Shown piece after piece: positions 5,363 to 5,754 of a stretch of DNA of 5,754 bases. A program made the translations under genes and the position numbers. Origin of the DNA: an uncultured Clostridia bacterium (GTDB lineage Bacteria; Bacillota; Clostridia; Oscillospirales; Ruminococcaceae). The stretch is taken from NCBI GenBank assembly GCA_938014855.1, contig CALLQM010000390.1, positions 1 to 5,754 on the forward strand, in the 5' to 3' direction. Each line of letters begins with the position of its first letter. Position 1 is the stretch's first letter. Under the pieces are notes generated by a model. The model searched no databases. It was not told the DNA's origin and saw only the letters and a program-made list of their open reading frames with translations.

Positions 5363-5754
5363 ATGAAAGCATTGAAAAAGAACAGCGCCCTGTATCTGGA
5401 ACAGGTTGCCTCTGCGGTAGCTGAATGCTATGAAAAAGACGAGAAGCCCTGCAATCGGGCACTGCTGGAGCTTTATACACGGATCGGTCAATGTATCTGC
5501 CGTCAGGGAGAAAAAGCATTTATCCCACATTTGGCTGAAATGCTCGCCAACCGGTTTCCATCGCTGAAAGGCTTCTCTCTTCGTAATCTCCGCAGGATGC
5601 GTGATTTTTACCGCACTTATGAAAACAACCCGGTTCTTATGGAAAGGGCACAGTCCCTTGGCTGGACACAAAATGCCGTGATACTGGAGTGTTGTGAAAC
5701 CGATGAGCAGCGTTCATTTTATATTGACCTTGCGGCGGAACGGAACCTTTCCAA
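5363..5754 (+). CDS. DUF1016/YhcG-type N-terminal domain protein (3' truncated by window edge)
   Basis: The ATG at 5363 has AAAGGAG (5350-5356) six bases upstream. The frame stays open to the window edge, giving 130 residues. The sequence matches the helical N-terminal domain of DUF1016 (YhcG-like) proteins: GFSLRNLRRMRDFYRTYENN at residues 70-89, then LGWTQNAVILE (99-109) and DEQRSFYIDLAAERNLS near the edge. In full-length members this DNA-binding-like domain is followed by a PD-(D/E)XK nuclease domain, which would lie beyond base 5754; shorter members with only this domain also occur, so nuclease activity cannot be claimed. The gene is preceded by an 84-base structured spacer, longer than the other gaps nearby, and may be expressed separately from the two small genes upstream. 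Such genes are frequent in mobile elements, and roles in defence or DNA processing have been suggested for the family. Confidence 0.85.
   Translation, partial: MKALKKNSALYLEQVASAVAECYEKDEKPCNRALLELYTRIGQCICRQGEKAFIPHLAEMLANRFPSLKGFSLRNLRRMRDFYRTYENNPVLMERAQSLGWTQNAVILECCETDEQRSFYIDLAAERNLS

Noticed and set aside
5159..5671. Minus-strand open frame (170 codons) across the DUF1016 gene start and the spacer.
   Set aside because: It runs through two plus-strand genes and straight across the minus-strand terminator. Its Cys/Phe-rich composition is typical of an antisense shadow.
1..5754. CRISPR array, tRNA or rRNA genes, insertion-sequence ends.
   Set aside because: No regularly spaced repeats, no tRNA cloverleaf or conserved rRNA tracts, and no transposase gene or terminal inverted repeats were seen on either strand.

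Overview
The window looks like the interior of an integrative and conjugative element or related integrated element in a Gram-positive Firmicute, most likely a gut Clostridia-type genome (Oscillospiraceae or Lachnospiraceae). Three things suggest this: strong AGGAGG-type ribosome binding sites before most genes, moderate GC by eye with C/G-ending codons, and gene families typical of clostridial mobile elements. The species cannot be named from the sequence. All supported genes lie on the + strand and are tightly packed.

Layout. Bases 1-355 hold the C-terminal part of a PemK/MazF-family toxin and, overlapping it by ATGA, a 52-residue SHOCT-like small protein. A 92-base spacer with a short inverted repeat follows. 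Bases 448-4518 are a three-gene block of large serine recombinases. The first (526 aa) and third (539 aa, GTG start) have a complete catalytic domain, a Recombinase domain, a zinc ribbon and a coiled coil. The middle one (295 aa) has no catalytic domain: it starts at the Recombinase domain and keeps the zinc ribbon and C-terminal tail. The junctions (1-base gap, then 19-base overlap) point to one translationally coupled transcript.

A second 92-base spacer (4519-4610) contains a strong hairpin that could be a weak terminator or a leader switch. After it come a DUF4314 protein (93 aa) and a conserved uncharacterised protein (123 aa, GTG start). An 84-base spacer then carries a plus-strand hairpin and a sequence that reads as a canonical intrinsic terminator on the minus strand. 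The window ends inside a gene whose product has a DUF1016/YhcG-type N-terminal domain.

How they fit together (inference). The recombinase block is probably the integration/excision module of the element. The two intact recombinases could cut and rejoin DNA, with the catalytically empty middle protein as a DNA-binding partner or directionality factor. The toxin pair and the downstream small genes look like accessory or maintenance cargo. The most interesting parts are the catalytic-domain-less middle recombinase and the two structured leaders at 4519-4610 and 5279-5362.
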